DNA of 64,000 nucleotides from Sthenelais limicola (Eukaryota; Annelida; Polychaeta; Phyllodocida; Sigalionidae), in NCBI GenBank assembly GCA_942159475.1, contig OW804095.1, positions 56,944,773 through 57,008,772 on the forward strand, read 5' to 3'. The first letter of the stretch is position 1; every line of letters begins with the position of its first letter. The translations under genes and the position numbers were made by a program. A model generated the notes under the pieces. It saw only the letters and a program-made list of their open reading frames with translations, was not told the DNA's origin and made no database searches. Positions 13,001-24,170 of the stretch are shown here, piece after piece.

Positions 13001-16000
13001 CTCTCTCCTCAGCCTTGCGAGCACGTTCCTCCATCTTACGCTGTAAATAACAAGTGTGCTTGGTGAAAGGTTATATAGAATACTTATCTAGGATTCGAAA
13101 TGTAATTTCTGAAAGGTCAATACCATAATAAGTAGGATGAAGTACGACACAATCCATACAAAGTTGTTATGTAGAAATAGGGAAATGATTAAACACGATT
13201 AGACAGATCATTATGTTCGAATCTGTGGTTCATACCCACGGTATAGTTCTCAACTTTTTATAAATATGATCGGTGAGAAACTGGTCAGTTTAAATCAAGG
13301 CAATTGAAGTCAAACTTTAAGTTTCATATTTTTCACATACTAGGTGGACACAAATTAATGTAGGGGCCTACAGGTACCCTTGTGCATGTCATGCATTGAG
13401 TACACAGTACTGGCTCATAGTGAGTCCCTTCCCTTGGGGCCAAGGGAAGGGCACCGCTCAGTCGTCATGCCCCGCCGCAGACTAAGATTGCGTTTGTCTC
13501 AAGTTACAGTGTGGATATACCTCTCTTCCTATCCCCTCTCTTTCCCTGGTTGCTGTGAGTAAAACGGGCCTTGTGTTTTGACTCAACAGGGCCTGTTAGA
13601 GTCATTAGATTGATATGACGCTCGGCTACAATTTCGTCTGCGCTTCTGTGAGCTTAGTTAATACACTACATTACAGGGATGAAAGTGGGGCCATGGCAAA
13701 AATACTGAAATATTTCTGGCAAGGGGAAAAGCAGGGGGAAATTAAAGTTGTTTTGATGATATGAATCTTTGACGAAATTTCGACGATAACTTTGATAAAT
13801 CGAATTTTGTGAAATGTTACTGACAATTTTAGAATTATTTTTTTAATTTATGATAAAAATGATGAAATTTGGGTGAAATTCGACAATTTTTATGTTTAAA
13901 AAAATACTGAATTCAGTAGAAATACTGAAGACTTTCATCACTGTGTAACATTAGTATTTAGTGATGTTTACCCTCTCCTCTTCCATGTCCACTTCCTCGT
14001 CCTCTTCGTCCATGTTCTGAAATGCATGAATTTAGGAATAACTTGTAACAATACTACATACAGGAATAACACTTTTTGTATATTACCAGCAAATATTATA
14101 AACGCATTTGGCATAACATCTATAAGAAGGTCAACACACGGAAACCAGCTGCCTATCTCTTTCACAATTACGCAGAAATATTTACATCAGAGGTTTATAT
14201 ATATGAAAGGTATAATGTCTCACTCACCCTGCGCCGACGCCTCATCTTTCTCTCCTGTTCTTCTTTCCATTCTTTTTCTTCGTCATCCATCTCTACTAGG
14301 CCCATCTATTAAAAAAATAGATGAGTTAAACAGCGACATTTAAGGTTATTAATGAATCTTGAAGCCGAGAAATGGAAATAATGTCTACCATTGAATCGAA
14401 ATATTAAATTTCATTGTCCCAGAATGTGGCAGCTACCAAAATGTCCCAACCGATTATTGGAGTTTCAGTAAATCATATCATATCATAAAGACTGCAGTAT
14501 AATAAGACGTCACCTTTCTGATAAGGTCCTGCTGCATTTGGTACATGGAGTGATTCGCCATGGAGTTTTGCATCATCGAGTAATGGCTGGATGGGGGCAC
14601 TCCACCTGGGGGTGGTCCCTTTTAAACGGGCGATGAATAGTATGCAGAATTAGTATGCATCATCATGAATAGTAATGAGTGAGTGAGTGAGATTGGTTGC
14701 TTTACGCCCTTACCACACATTTAATATGGTTATATCAAGGGCGGGAGAGCTGAGAAGGAGGCAGTTTATGATCATACCCAGGAAATAGAGATAGAGAAGA
14801 AGGGAAAGAGAGACAGAGAAAAGAGACAGAAAGGCACTTTATGGTCATACCCAGGACCATGAATAGTAATGTAGAAACTACAATGTGTTGCTAAGGGCGT
14901 AAAGCACCGTTAAACTTGACGGAACACTGGTACATGTAATATAATGGAAACTTAAAAGCTGAGACTATTGCAATAATTATTGTGCCAGTGAAACACCAGA
15001 TGGGGACACTTACTTGTCCACCTCCGTACTGCGCTGGTGCCGTGAATCCGGGAACGGCAGGTCCTTGAGCGTGTGCATAGCCTGAAAACAAGCATTAAAG
15101 AGCATTAGGATGATACTATATATGATACTATATAATAACTTTGCTCTGTATCTCTTTCTGTCTTTCTCCCCCTCCATCTTTCTTTCTCTCTGTCTGTCTC
15201 TCGCTCGAAGGAGGAACAGAATAAAAATCTTACTGATTGACAACGTTCTGATTAAAATGAGGAGCGAGGAGGGTCAGGTGCATGACTGTTTTTGTAAGGC
15301 CGGGGTGTTATTGAGACAAAGCAACGACCGATCCTAACGATGATGGTTAGTATATTACACTACTATTCTACTGAGGGATCTAGGAACGTTTCTCAGCAGT
15401 CGATATCCAATATACCGTTCCCTTAGTGATATTATTGATGACATCATATACAGGTGTGCTCAAGTTGCCAGGTGATATCTCCTAGATGATTTTGTAAGGA
15501 GATTAGGAATTCTTGAAGTCCACATTGTTTTGATAATAATAGGTCAGGGGATTATCAGCAGGACACAAAAGCCAAAGCCAGAGGCAGTCTAGATTAGACG
15601 TTGGCCTAAGTCCCTGAAAATGTACATTTGCCTCAACAAATATTCGCATATAACACAAATATATATATACGACCAAATGATGTTCAAAATAAAGTTGAGA
15701 TTAACCAAACTCATGTTTGAAATGAACGCAATACCAAATATAGAAATATGTACTATTATTTATCATCAATTCAGGATAATTCAATAAATCTTGACAGCTA
15801 TGAAGTGTACATTTTCTGACGATTTGGACCAAGGAGAGCAGGGGATTCTCAAAACCTTGCTGTGACTAAAATACTGATTTGGAGGTTACATATCACTGTT
15901 AATATTTTATTTTTTTGGTTGAAAAAGTGTTAATCTATTGGCAGCTAGTTTCACCATACCTGACCCCTACTGCCATTGTTATGATGGGTCAAACATACAA

Positions 16001-19000
16001 AATACTTCAACCCATTATTAAATTGCATTTCCCATATTAATACACCACTGCGCACACATAATTTAGACATACACTGTTTTGTATTATGCAGCCTTACAAC
16101 TGTGGTGCCTTAGACCTAAGTACTCACTAAAATCAAGTTTATTACATACCTACAATAATAATACACAAAAGATAAAACCCCTGTTTATCTTCTATAAATT
16201 TCCGAAACTGTGAACATAAGCACATGTTGCAATCTGTACCCATAGGAGTGTGCCAAAATGCTAGGCTAGAGTGTGTGTGCACATGCACTCAAACAGCCCG
16301 TCGACTACTGACATCTGCTCGATTTTATGCAACTTCTACCTAGTCCCCACTAACGGGCTAGGTATGGTAGGGTCCGTTGCTGGAGACGCCTCAAACGGAC
16401 GTCATCTGTTTATGTATGTTGAACTGATTGTAGACCATGAACTCAATAAGACTCTGATTAGCAGACATCTGCTGTCTGTTTTAGGTTGTTTTTATTTTGT
16501 GAACTGTGAATGATAATGTAACGAGACCTAAAGAGCAAGAGTATAACATAATTTACATCGACTCGGAGTAGCAAATCTCAAATCCAGTTTAAAGAGTATC
16601 ATTCGAGCCGATAAATAATGTCAATGTAAACAAATATTAATACACCCAGATATTTCAACAAAAAGAAAGAGCACGTTAAAAATGATGAATTCATGGACTG
16701 AAAGACAGACTGAGGAATAGGAACAAAGTTTAATGCAGAAAAAAACTTATATCAACTCGGTCAATTATGAGATGCACAAAAAGCAAAGTGTAAGCATGCA
16801 TTCAAATGAGTAAATCAAATAACATGTAATATCGATTGAAGCGAATATTGATGAAAAATTGAAGAGAATAAATTCATATATAAACTAATTTCAAATAATA
16901 ATGAATTCAAAATTTAATTCATTTTAATATAAGGCAGGGCTCGAAAAAAGCTATGTTTAGTTGCCCGGGACAACTAAAAAATGTCTCTGGGTAAGTAAAA
17001 TTTAATGTTAGTTGCCCGATTGGGCAAGTTAACATCTCTACGGCGCCGATTTCAAACCCCTGTTGTGATGTCTACTTACAAGGAAACAAGATACATACAG
17101 ATCAGTGTGATTTCGTTTATGATTCTGCAAATAAATCTGGGCAAGTGAAAAATGATGTTGGGCAAGTAAATCTTGGCTACCACTTGCCCAATGGGCAAGT
17201 GAAGTTGGTAGGGTTTTTTTTAGCCCTGTGAGGCCTACATGACTATTTCTAATCTCATGTAAACATAATGATAAGTTCCAGTTAGATCAAAGAAATTACA
17301 GCATATAACTAGGGAAAATATTAAAAGTATAGATAAATTACATTCAGAAGAGCAAGTGGTTAAGAGCTTTACATGGAATCAACACTGATAGCTATATCAT
17401 CCAATATCTGACGGTCGGGGAGTCTGAGAGATCGGTCTGTTTTAACGTTGGATATATGGCAGTAACAAAACACGCACCCCAGCAGTGGTGCACGACCTTT
17501 CAGGATTTTGGCACCAACGAGTCTAGGCCTACTAACAATGAGAATAGTGTGCGTCCAGCCTGTATGACTCAAATTATAGAGTGCAAGTAATAAACAACTC
17601 TCGGTAATGCCAGCGTCTTCACCAGGTCAAACAGATATAATTAGCATGCAGAGAGCAATGGTCGATTGGTATTTATTAAAATAAAATCTTAAATAATATT
17701 CCTGGATCAAAAATTCAGATTCATGCTTGTCATAACTGAAGACATAATAGTTAAGTCCTAGACTGGTAGTCTACAGTCTAGGACTAGCATAGTTGGACCA
17801 GGGCAATGGGAAGAAGCCAAGAATCTGTCCTCGGCTGCTTGGGCTGTTTCCACAAGGAAGAACTCAATGGAAAACCTAAGAGCGGGCCTAAGAGTAAGTC
17901 CTGTATATTCCATATTTGTAATGTATATGACATGTGGAACTATAGCCTATACATTAATTTCATTCATAGATTTGAAAGTACCGGGCCTATAGCGGTGCCT
18001 ACGTCTATAGCGGTAATACCTGCCTATGTCTATAGCGGTAACACCTATGCCTATGCCTATGCCTATGCCTATAGCCAGCAGCGGTAATACCTCTGCCTAC
18101 TACTATGGGCCTTCAGTTTAGCAACGATGAGTTTTCTTCAAAACAGTTTAACCCAGGACCCATAAGAAAAACCTCAGCTTAATTAGTTCAGGAGCACAGG
18201 TAATGAGGAGCGATGTGGATAGACAGAACGATTTTTTACTGGACTTAAAATAATACTTGTTGTCAGAAAGAATGATAGGATGTCCAATCAAGTATTTATG
18301 TTAACATTTCATCGAGTAATGTCTTAGCCCCACATCGATCCACATGAATAAGTCAGTAGAAAAGAGACATGCTTAAGAGCTAATTAACTTTCATGAGAAC
18401 TCTTCTTGTTGGTGGTGAAAACTCAATTTACCTCCTCCGGGCGTGTAATTGTAACCTCCTCCATATGGGGCTCCTCCATATGGGGCTGGGGGTTGTTGTG
18501 GTGCTGAATTAGAATAACAATTTTCACTACAAGCAATTTAAAAAACCGAAGCAATTGAACAGACAGTGGGGAGACTTCTGAAGAGTAGAAAATATGAAGA
18601 GCAACAGGTCCATTCGGAAAACTGATTTAATTTCCCGGATTAACGAAAGAAGATTTATGACATATGTGATCCGAAAAATAAGTCATAAGTCGCAAAATAT
18701 GGATTTTGAGATATCACCATATTTGAAAAGATGAGACCAACCCGATTCCAACCAATGTAAACATTAAGGACATCTAATAAGCACTTTTATCTTTTTAGTT
18801 AGATATTTTTATTTTTGAAAAAAAAATGTTTAGAATATTTCTGGGTGTATAATTACCAGTAAAGTAGCTCGATATACTCAATGGGATGATCTAAGAAACG
18901 CACTGATATATTCGATAAACAGTCTTGAAATTTGGAAGATGTATTCATACAACCACAAGGACTATATAGACACTCCAAAAATGAAAATATTCCGACAAAG

Positions 19001-20183
19001 AGATCTTGTAAGTAAACGACTTTGAAAAACACCAATTTTGCCGACTTGTGACTCATTTTCCTGAAACACATCACATATATGTGCACTGACGCATCAAATA
19101 AATTTGTTATTACCTTCAAAATTTGAAATGCAAAACTAATCAATACGCAAATTAATGTTATATATCTTAGTCATATCAAAATATATTATGCCTTCATATC
19201 AAAAACAGCAATTTAACATTTCTAATGAATCAAGTAGGCCTATGCTGTACACGTGTAAACAATTTGCAGATCAGTTCTCGAATGGATCTTGCTACTGGGA
19301 GACATTTTCAGGTAGAAAATGCAAAAAACACAATATTTAAAGCAGAAATGATGGCTGGAATATTCTTCTATCCGGTATCCAGGATACAATTCCCAAACAG
19401 AGGTACTATATTAGTCGTATGTATATAATATAGAAATAAAGCGTGACTCAAACCCATTTCTAATAATATTGACCATTAATATGTGCAAGTGTCTATAGGG
19501 ATGAAACTGAATTACTGCGTGTTCGTGGGTAGACAAACCCAAGTTGGCCAAATGATGATTCTCCCTGACGATTGCTCCGATGGGAAATACAACGTAAATT
19601 CACGAGATCCAATGACTAATGGCAGAGTTATACAGACAGTATAGCTCTGCTATAGATAATTATTGTTAGTATCTCGGGGTTTGAGAGGTTCATTTTGAAG
19701 TAGGCCTAATTTCAAACTGATATCATATGAATCGATCATAAACGTGTGTGTGTATTAACCAGATCATAATGAATCCAAAATTTGATTTTTATTGCGGAAC
19801 TGTGTTTGAGTAAAACTTGGTATCTTGGTCTACTGTAATCAATAAACAGCACATGCATACTTGCTGAGAGTAGGGACATTTGAGCAGTAGTCTACAGAAA
19901 GAGGATTAAATAATATGGCCCTACCATAAGCCTGGCTGTATCCACCACCGTAGCCGCCGCCATACCCATAACCACCTCCTTGTGGATAACCAGGGTACTG
20001 GTTCACGTTATAGGCACTAGGATGGCCGTAGCCACCAGCACCGTAGCCACCGTAGCCGTAGCCTCCAGGCGCTGCGCCTGGGGGAGGGGGAGGTCCTGAG
20101 TTTGGGGGATAGCCACCCGCCGCCGCGTAGGCATTGGCAGCATATGGGTTGCCTCCGGTTGGTGGATAGTTGGAGCCCCACAT
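7072..20183 (-). CDS. Annexin (annexin 7/11-like), 17 coding exons plus one duplicated alternative exon
   Basis: This gene encodes a Ca2+-dependent phospholipid-binding annexin of 633 residues. Coding exons in transcription order are 20183-19925, 18503-18432, 15081-15014, 14618-14514, 14305-14228, 14016-13972, 13040-12902, 12132-11968, 11718-11624, 11466-11353, 11109-11019, then either 10510-10410 or 9443-9343, then 8983-8879, 8627-8478, 7860-7785, 7662-7550 and 7197-7072 with stop TAA. All junctions are GT-AG, all phases agree, and the total is 1902 nt. The N-terminus is Gly/Tyr/Pro-rich, as in annexins 7 and 11. A Glu/Arg-rich coiled-coil segment follows (exons at 14.3-12.9 kb), then four annexin repeats. 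The type II Ca2+ motifs are visible as GWGTDE, GAGTNE, a weaker TWGTDE in repeat 3 and GLGTDD, each followed by an acidic cap in a D-L/T-SG context. A 35-codon exon (8983-8879) lengthens the linker between repeats 2 and 3. The family call is firm; orthology to one vertebrate paralogue is not claimed. Confidence 0.95.
9343..9443 (-). other. Alternative annexin exon B (downstream member of a duplicated pair)
   Basis: The exon is 101 nt, with acceptor TAG and donor GTTAGT. It reads in the same phase as exon A (two bases, then 33 codons) and encodes [18 protein letters not shown] followed by TSGDFKHLL. This is the second half of annexin repeat 2, including the acidic residue that caps its Ca2+ site. 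About two thirds of residues match exon A. Because 101 is not a multiple of three, including both copies would shift the frame. Confidence 0.85.
10410..10510 (-). other. Alternative annexin exon A (upstream member of a duplicated pair)
   Basis: The exon is 101 nt with acceptor CCAG and donor GTCTGT. It encodes [18 protein letters not shown] followed by TSGDFKHLL. It has the same length, the same entry phase (completing the A| codon left by the exon at 11019-11109) and the same exit phase as exon B, about 1.07 kb further downstream in the gene. It differs mainly in the charge of the loop before the DIR-TSGD segment. Confidence 0.88.
12608..12868. repeat. Intronic palindromic foldback repeat
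   Basis: The segment built around GTGGGCAGATC and AGAAACTTACTGATTAAC occurs in alternating orientations. The bases 12620-12722 form an almost perfect palindrome of about 103 bp, centred on CATTTGTAATGATTACAAATG. A second right arm follows at 12752-12812, and another left arm at about 12812-12868 is led by a short CGAGATTACTAATCTCG hairpin. The unit lies in the annexin intron just downstream, in transcription order, of the exon at 12902-13040. It looks like a nested palindromic MITE. No target duplication was identified. Confidence 0.85.
13675..13945. repeat. Possible hAT-like MITE in annexin intron
   Basis: The stretch begins CAGGGATGAAAGT and ends with the complement of CAGTGATGAAAGT, giving an imperfect 13-bp terminal inverted repeat of the kind seen in hAT-type elements. 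I could not find a matching 8-bp target duplication, so the call is tentative. Confidence 0.35.
16945..17230. repeat. Dispersed repeat with GGGCAAGT motifs, annexin intron
   Basis: The short motif TTGCCCAATGGGCAAGT and variants (TTGCCCGATTGGGCAAGTTA, GGGCAAGTAAA, GGGCAAGTGAA) recur in both orientations. The stretch lacks coding potential. Probably a repeat fragment; family not recognised. Confidence 0.5.
17985..18090. repeat. CCTATG hexanucleotide microsatellite
   Basis: CCTATG is repeated about five times at 18044-18072. It is preceded by degenerate copies of CTATAGCGGTAA. It lies in an annexin intron. Confidence 0.85.
18695..18790. repeat. Diverged copy of the repeat block found at 40-42.5 kb
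   Basis: This intronic segment contains ATTTGAAAAGATGAGA, followed by a CC-ATTCCAA context and a CTAATAA stretch. The same elements occur in the same order in the four 211-bp blocks near 40061-42481. This shows the block is a dispersed repeat rather than part of the transposase locus. Confidence 0.6.
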
Positions 20184-20204
20184 CTTGTTACTGATCGGTC
20201 AAAG
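20184..20204 (-). other. 5' UTR part of the annexin start exon
   Basis: A T-rich tract ending in CAG (20205-20206 read on the minus strand) forms a good splice acceptor 21 nt before the annexin ATG. So the first exon is probably non-coding and lies further right. A possible donor for such an exon is the GTAGGC at 21670, but nothing else supports it. Confidence 0.6.
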
Positions 20205-22171
20205 CTGAAAAAAAATATACCAGAATTATTCAGCATGCTATGTCAATACCAAGAAGACAAGCGAAGACAATATTTTGTTCTAATAATAAGTAGGAAACGG
20301 GATACAAAGAAAGGGATTATTGATATCAGTGACTAAAACGAGCATTATTAGAAATTATGTTTAATTTTCTAAATACTGACACAGACAATTTCTCAGGTGC
20401 CCTCTGAGGGGAAACCGGGTAACTGGATCTCACGTGAGCCTACCAGTCTACCTCCCCTCGCACGGACTGGACAGTGGTCATTCTGACATTTTGATCCGCA
20501 CTGGCAGTTCATTTTACCCATGTACCCACCGCCCTAAACTACTATTTGAAAAATTTTAAAAGAGACAAAATCTTAAAAACTAAAGGCAGTCTATTTCTCA
20601 TCACTGAAGAATTCCCAGCAACTGATTGAAAGTATTAGCCCATAAAGGGCCGTTGAAATAAAACTCTTATTTGACAACCTTGTTTCTCACTATTAATTAT
20701 GTTTAATGTTCTAAATACTGACACAGAGTAATATGTTCTAAATGCCCTACAGAACTACAGAACGTTCAAATTTAATATTGCCCAAACTTTGAAACACAAA
20801 ACAATGTTTTAAAAAAAATGTGTTGAACCGCAGACAGTCAGACATTATATATACCGTATATTACATATACCGTATATTATTAAAATGGCCAAACTACTGA
20901 AAGCTGGAACTTAATATCCCCCAAACTTTGAAACGCAAGAAAAAAGGTCGAGAAAGTTTGTGTTGGAACACTACAGACATTATATAACATAACGTTGAAG
21001 ACAAGGGTTGGATTTTGCTTTGATCTATAGTAATGAATGAAATTGTATTAAAGAGGTTGGATTGTAATGGTGTAAATTAAGTCAAAAGAAGTAAAACAAT
21101 TAAGTTGAAAGTCAGTTATGAACGTTAATATTATCTGTGATTGAAATTTTTGTCGGCGAATGAAATGTATCACATCATGTGAAATTTTGTCGAATAAACA
21201 TTTAAAGAAAAAAATAATATATATGGACTACGCCAGGGTCAGAAAAGCCACTGGCGCAGTAGGTCTCCAATCACTGACATTCATTCTTGTCTGATTTGAA
21301 GAAAATGTGGGAAAATCGAAAAATGTTCTCCTATACGGGATTCTAATGATATTGTTTGCGGTCAGCGAGGGCCTAGATTAAACTGCAATGATGAAATTAA
21401 AATGAAAAATTGAAAAATCGGGATTCTCCACGAGAGTCCGAGTCCCTCCCCTCTTATGGAGTTACATAACAGATAAGCCACTCAGCCAGAAACCAGAAAC
21501 AGATGAGGTCCACGTGGCATGCGTTACACAGTACATGTTCAATGTTGACAACGAAAACTGCTGACACAAACGTCAATACTGGAATATAGAACATATAGAA
21601 ATATACCAAGTTTAAGATTGGACAAAACATAGGATTGGACACGGTCCAACACTATATGGGGGCTGCCTACCGTGATCGCCGGCGTGAAAGAGAGACAGAC
21701 AGTGAAAGCAATCAGGATAATAAACCATGCATGCAGTCACCATCTTGATTCACTCTTGAAAATTCATACTTTTAAATTCAGCATGATTAACTTTAGATTT
21801 TTGCCCAGTTCTACCGATAATAGATGTCAATTTTGCCAATTCCACCACAATCTGATATGAACAAGGACTGTTCTGCATATCAACACTGGACCCTGGAATT
21901 GTTTTCTGATTATTGCTCCTTAAATCTTTTGGAACAAATTTAATTAGGAAAAAGAGTGTAGAATAACATTGGGTTTTTTCATGAATAGCAGTATTTTGTT
22001 ATAAAAAAAATTTGAAGAAAAAAAGAAGCCAAAATTACAGTGCCAAACAAAAGTTTAGTATCAGTCGCGTTAAACACAAAGAAAAATAAGAACCAAGAAT
22101 GTGTACAACACCCAATGGCAATGCACACCATTTTCCAGCCTCCTGTGATAATTAGATTACATTAATGGGTT
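20205..22171. other. Non-coding region upstream of annexin with internal duplications
   Basis: There is no supported gene. A segment with ATGTTTAAT-TTCTAAATACTGACACAGA occurs at about 20358-20420 and again at about 20698-20760. A second short duplication with CCCAAACTTTGAAAC occurs at about 20778 and 20918. The annexin promoter and non-coding first exon may lie here or further right; I could not identify them. Confidence 0.5.
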
Positions 22172-22181
22172 CATGATCATA

Positions 22182-22223
22182 TGGTACGTATTCATAGTAC
22201 GTATTCATGGTACGTATTCATGG
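22182..22223. repeat. Three 14-bp tandem repeats
   Basis: The unit GGTACGTATTCATG (second copy with one change) is repeated three times head to tail. Confidence 0.85.
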
Positions 22224-22320
22224 CACAATTCATAACGCTGGCCTTTCGCCCACTGGGAAATGAGTTTTTGCAAAACATTAAATGTGAGTCTTACGGTAGC
22301 CTACTCTTCGTGACTGAATC

Positions 22321-22393
22321 CAGGTTGGTTTGCTCTCTCCGAAGGGAAAGGTGCCGTCATATCTGGGGCGTAACGCCCAACACTTTGCAGTCA
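22321..22393. repeat. 73-bp repeat, left copy of a direct pair
   Basis: This 73-bp stretch recurs almost unchanged at 30147-30219 in the same orientation. It contains the small palindrome GGGCGTAACGCCC. The two copies bracket the foldback and Ngaro region. A long C run follows the left copy (about 22403-22420). Confidence 0.85.
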
Positions 22394-22443
22394 TAGGGGG
22401 CACCCCCCCCCCCCCCCTCCCCCCTACCCCGCATCTCTGGTTA

Positions 22444-22633
22444 TATATGGAAAGCCATTTACGTACATATCGCCATAACTCTAAAACGGGAAGGTTAGGA
22501 TGCTGATCAGGAATAGAGAAGTAAGAATGGTCATAGAAAAAGCGTGCGGACTGGGAATTTTATTTCCTGTTCAGCTGCGGGATAGCACCCAACCCGCACT
22601 CTCCCTATTCTTCCAAAAAGTTACATCTTAGGA
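22444..22633. repeat. Foldback arm, left of the Ngaro element
   Basis: These roughly 190 bp are the inverted counterpart of 28449-28639. Shared landmarks include ACGTACATATCGCCATAA, GGATGCTGATCAGGAATAG and TTCAGCTGCGGGATAG. A third, more diverged copy lies at 28870-29060 in the orientation of the right-hand arm. Confidence 0.85.
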
Positions 22634-22671
22634 ATTGGCTAATTTTCCAGTTTCAAAGTTCCTGCTCAGCC

Positions 22672-22758
22672 GTAAACTTACTGTGGCTGGCTCTAGCTAG
22701 ACATAAGAGATGAGAAAGTAGTGGGCTTCGAGAAATCTTAGGGCTTGCCTAAGCTCCC
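22672..22758 (-). repeat. Ngaro split direct repeat B2
   Basis: 87 bp, identical by eye to 22946-23032; forms the 3' end of the element. The 26 bases between B2 and A2 include AATAAA on the minus strand, a possible polyadenylation signal. Confidence 0.9.
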
Positions 22759-22784
22759 TTTTATTCAATAAACATAACAAAAAA

Positions 22785-22945
22785 GAAAATTTCAGTAATG
22801 TACACAAGGTGTTGACCCGTCGAGGTATGAGAGGTGAGTGACAGAGCTCTGGTGACCCTCGCGAGACCGAGACCGTGGTGGGCTAGTCACGTGTCCCCTA
22901 CCTTTACACGCATCTCACCCCACCTAGTGTGTTGCGAGATGGCGA
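22785..22945 (-). repeat. Ngaro split direct repeat A2
   Basis: 161 bp matching 27728-27888 (offset 4943). It lies between B1 and B2, as expected for the internal A copy. Confidence 0.92.
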
Positions 22946-23032
22946 GTAAACTTACTGTGGCTGGCTCTAGCTAGACATAAGAGATGAGAAAGTAGTGGGC
23001 TTCGAGAAATCTTAGGGCTTGCCTAAGCTCCC
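22946..23032 (-). repeat. Ngaro split direct repeat B1
   Basis: 87 bp matching B2; it directly adjoins A2 and follows the recombinase frame. Confidence 0.9.
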
Positions 23033-23126
23033 AAACCCCCCAGCCACAGGAAAGATAATAATAAAAAATATCGAGATTATTTACAACAACAATATCAAGA
23101 AAGGCAAAAGTTACATATCGAGATAT

Positions 23127-24170
23127 TTAAGAAAAACCATTCAAGTAAAGTGCCACCGACTCGTCCTTGGCCAACCGAGTGGTCACATCACTAGAGAGGT
23201 ACAAAAGAACACTAAGGGACTTCCAATCCCCGTACGTTTTAATATCGTAAAGGGGTAACCCTAAACGTGATAAATAGGTAGCACAACCACGCCGCAAACT
23301 ATGAGACGTGAAGTTGCCTTGGAGACCTGCCGCCTTAATTAAAGAGGAGAGCTTCTTAGAGAAAAAACCGTAACTCAAAGGACGCTTTGCCGGTCCCATC
23401 ACAAACAAATAATCATCTGGACACAGTCTCACTCTCCTAAAATAATGTTTTAGCCAGCGTACAGGGCACAGCTTAGAGAGAGGAGCACAGACCACAGGGA
23501 TCTTAACCACTCTTTCTGAAAATTGAATAGTTTTAGAACTGTTTACAGTAAGGAGGAAACCATAGGTAGTAAAAACAATGTCCTTACGTCGTAGCATATG
23601 CACCGAATAAGTGAAGTGCGACTTCCTAAGAAGACATCTAAACGCTAAACATACAGCTGACCAAAAAACAAGGTCATCGCACGCCGAAAGGTCAAGATAT
23701 TTATACAAAAGCACTAAATTTTCTGGCAGTAAAGGGTCCGATTGCCTTACAAAATCACCCAACAGCCTACGGGCTCCCCTTAGGGTACACTTGAGATGAA
23801 ATGACCCCTTAGCAGGCACATCGAAGTCAAAATATTGGTGAAGCGACCAAACGGCCGAAATGTAATTAGTAATAGAAGAATACTTCAAGGACGTTGATAA
23901 GTATGTAACATATAAGCACATAACATCTACTGACGCAGGCAAGGGGGTTAAATTATACAAATCACAAAAACTGAAGTATCTGGACCATTGGGACCGCCTC
24001 GTCTTCCACGTAGAAGGGGCCCAACTTAAAGAGCGTATATAATCACACTTGTTCCGAAGCTGCGCCAGAGATGCTAGAAATACAGCAAAAATTAAACATA
24101 AGGGGGAGGCCAAACCCCAAAGCACCATTCTTACTACAAAAAACTCTTGATAGAGCATCAGCTGTAACAT
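23127..24170 (-). CDS. Ngaro tyrosine recombinase
   Basis: This 347-residue frame encodes a phage-integrase-type tyrosine recombinase, which joins the circular DNA form of the element to the target. Visible catalytic features are an arginine in FRCLLRKSH, a lysine region near LTVNSSKT, the HSLRRG box (H-x-x-R, around residue 290), GDWKS and the candidate nucleophile tyrosine in LLYLSS about eleven residues further on. The N-terminal half resembles a core-binding domain (TWKTRRSQW, then VTYLSTSLKYSSITNYISAV). The ATG at 24168-24170 lies 128 nt inside the end of the RT/RNase H frame, in another phase. Translation could therefore be by re-initiation or frameshift. No break is visible. Confidence 0.92.
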   Translation of the reverse strand: MLQLMLYQEFFVVRMVLWGLASPLCLIFAVFLASLAQLRNKCDYIRSLSWAPSTWKTRRSQWSRYFSFCDLYNLTPLPASVDVMCLYVTYLSTSLKYSSITNYISAVWSLHQYFDFDVPAKGSFHLKCTLRGARRLLGDFVRQSDPLLPENLVLLYKYLDLSACDDLVFWSAVCLAFRCLLRKSHFTYSVHMLRRKDIVFTTYGFLLTVNSSKTIQFSERVVKIPVVCAPLSKLCPVRWLKHYFRRVRLCPDDYLFVMGPAKRPLSYGFFSKKLSSLIKAAGLQGNFTSHSLRRGCATYLSRLGLPLYDIKTYGDWKSLSVLLYLSSDVTTRLAKDESVALYLNGFS

